Assembly (NCBI RefSeq): GCF_014297465.1
Contig: NZ_JACORT010000008.1
Location: forward strand, 217,358-281,357
DNA from: Ramlibacter cellulosilyticus
GTDB lineage: Bacteria; Pseudomonadota; Gammaproteobacteria; Burkholderiales; Burkholderiaceae_C
Length of the DNA stretch: 64,000 nt
Direction of reading: 5' to 3'
Positions 63,708 to 64,000 of this stretch are shown here, one piece after another. The translations under genes were made by a program, and so were the position numbers. Numbering within the stretch: the first letter of the stretch is position 1; every line of letters begins with the position of its first letter. The notes beneath the pieces were generated by a model. That model was not told the DNA's origin and did not search any database. It saw only the letters and a list, made by a program, of their open reading frames with translations.

Positions 63708-63810
63708 CGAGATCTCCTGGAAACGACCATGGATGCGAAGCAGGAAGTAGACCATCCCGCCGAGGCGGTCTTGCCTAGGAGAAGCACCAAGGCTGGGCAG
63801 GAATGGCTTG

Positions 63811-63880
63811 TCATCCCGGGCTCGACCCGGGAACCATGAGGCGGCTGATCGGACGCCCCAATGGATTGCGGGTCAAGCCC
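63811..63880. repeat. Dispersed CCCGGG/TCAAGCCC repeat, apparently truncated
   Basis: TCATCCCGGGCTCGACCCGGGAA (63811-63833, written in part) contains a CCCGGG-CTCGA-CCCGGG hairpin. It is followed by GGATTGCGGGTCAAGCCC (63863-63880), half of a second hairpin. Repeats of this kind usually continue with a matching GGC arm, but here the sequence changes abruptly at about 63881. Confidence 0.5.
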
Positions 63881-64000
63881 AGTAGTGTCCGGAGATCCAT
63901 TCTCATTTGAGCGCTAAGTTGTTGATGCGCATGGAGAAAGAGGTGGTCTCCGGAGAAATCTATATCGATTCCGCGTGAGCTGGCTTGGACACTTTCCGCT
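63881..64000. mobile_element. Possible insertion-element fragment at the window edge
   Basis: AGTGTCC (63884-63890) and GGACACT (63987-63993) form a terminal-inverted-repeat-like pair 110 bases apart. The interior has a lower GC content than the surroundings and repeats TCCGGAGA twice. No transposase is visible before the window ends. It could be a small non-autonomous element or the end of a larger one. Confidence 0.25.

Overview
The window is GC-rich chromosomal DNA from a proteobacterium, almost certainly Betaproteobacteria, Burkholderiales, and most likely the Comamonadaceae (a Ramlibacter/Variovorax-like genus). This is inferred from the mix of housekeeping genes, the tripartite-tricarboxylate (Bug) and TAXI-TRAP binding proteins, the gene order and the base composition. 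Nothing in it looks like a prophage, integrative element or CRISPR locus. A possible insertion-sequence end lies in the last 120 bases.

Layout. 47-6160: a respiratory module with a PQQ-type sugar dehydrogenase, a fused subunit I+III cytochrome oxidase, a subunit II with attached cytochrome c, a small cytochrome c and a divergent dihaem cytochrome c. 6443-12422: alaS, a TlpA-like thioredoxin, a transglutaminase-like protein, trmB and gluQ. 12423-16952: a redox/quinone-stress group (LysR regulator, two pirins, DoxX, two flavodoxin-fold quinone reductases) with a clear LysR operator. 17055-21325: trhO and dnaE. 21427-27340: sulfite dehydrogenase sorAB, a binding-protein/rhodanese fusion, a TauD/TfdA dioxygenase and two orphan binding proteins, possibly an organosulfur module. 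27592-35111: one long minus-strand run ribD-ribE-ribBX-ribH-nusB-aminotransferase-ybgC-tolQ-tolR-tolA, mostly joined by overlapping stop/start codons. 35265-42543: type IV pilus minor pilins, the PilY1 adhesin, a PilE-type pilin and a second FimT. 42556-45296: nrdR, glyA under a ZTP riboswitch, and a lytic transglycosylase. 45297-46148: an 852-base gene-free region with a probable structured RNA. 46149-54138: a DUF349 protein, mtfA, lpxH, two cyclophilins, an L,D-transpeptidase and a TPR protein. 54295-59759: cysS, a 3-methyladenine glycosylase, accA, tilS and lysC. 59819-63707: tRNA-Ser(GCU), two tiny proteins and a TRAP-TAXI transporter.

Many intergenic gaps hold palindromic dispersed repeats, mainly a GTAGGCTGGGTT...AACCCCAGC family at five loci. 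They usually sit between converging genes, where they may double as terminators. Several genes have a -10 hexamer only 5-10 bases before the ATG, suggesting leaderless transcripts. I found no wholly new defence or mobile system. The points most worth a second look are the oxidase with a substituted K-channel lysine, the ZTP riboswitch, the uncharacterised RNA at 45.85-46.03 kb, the LysR operator/regulon, the sulfonate-sulfite cluster and the split tol-pal operon.
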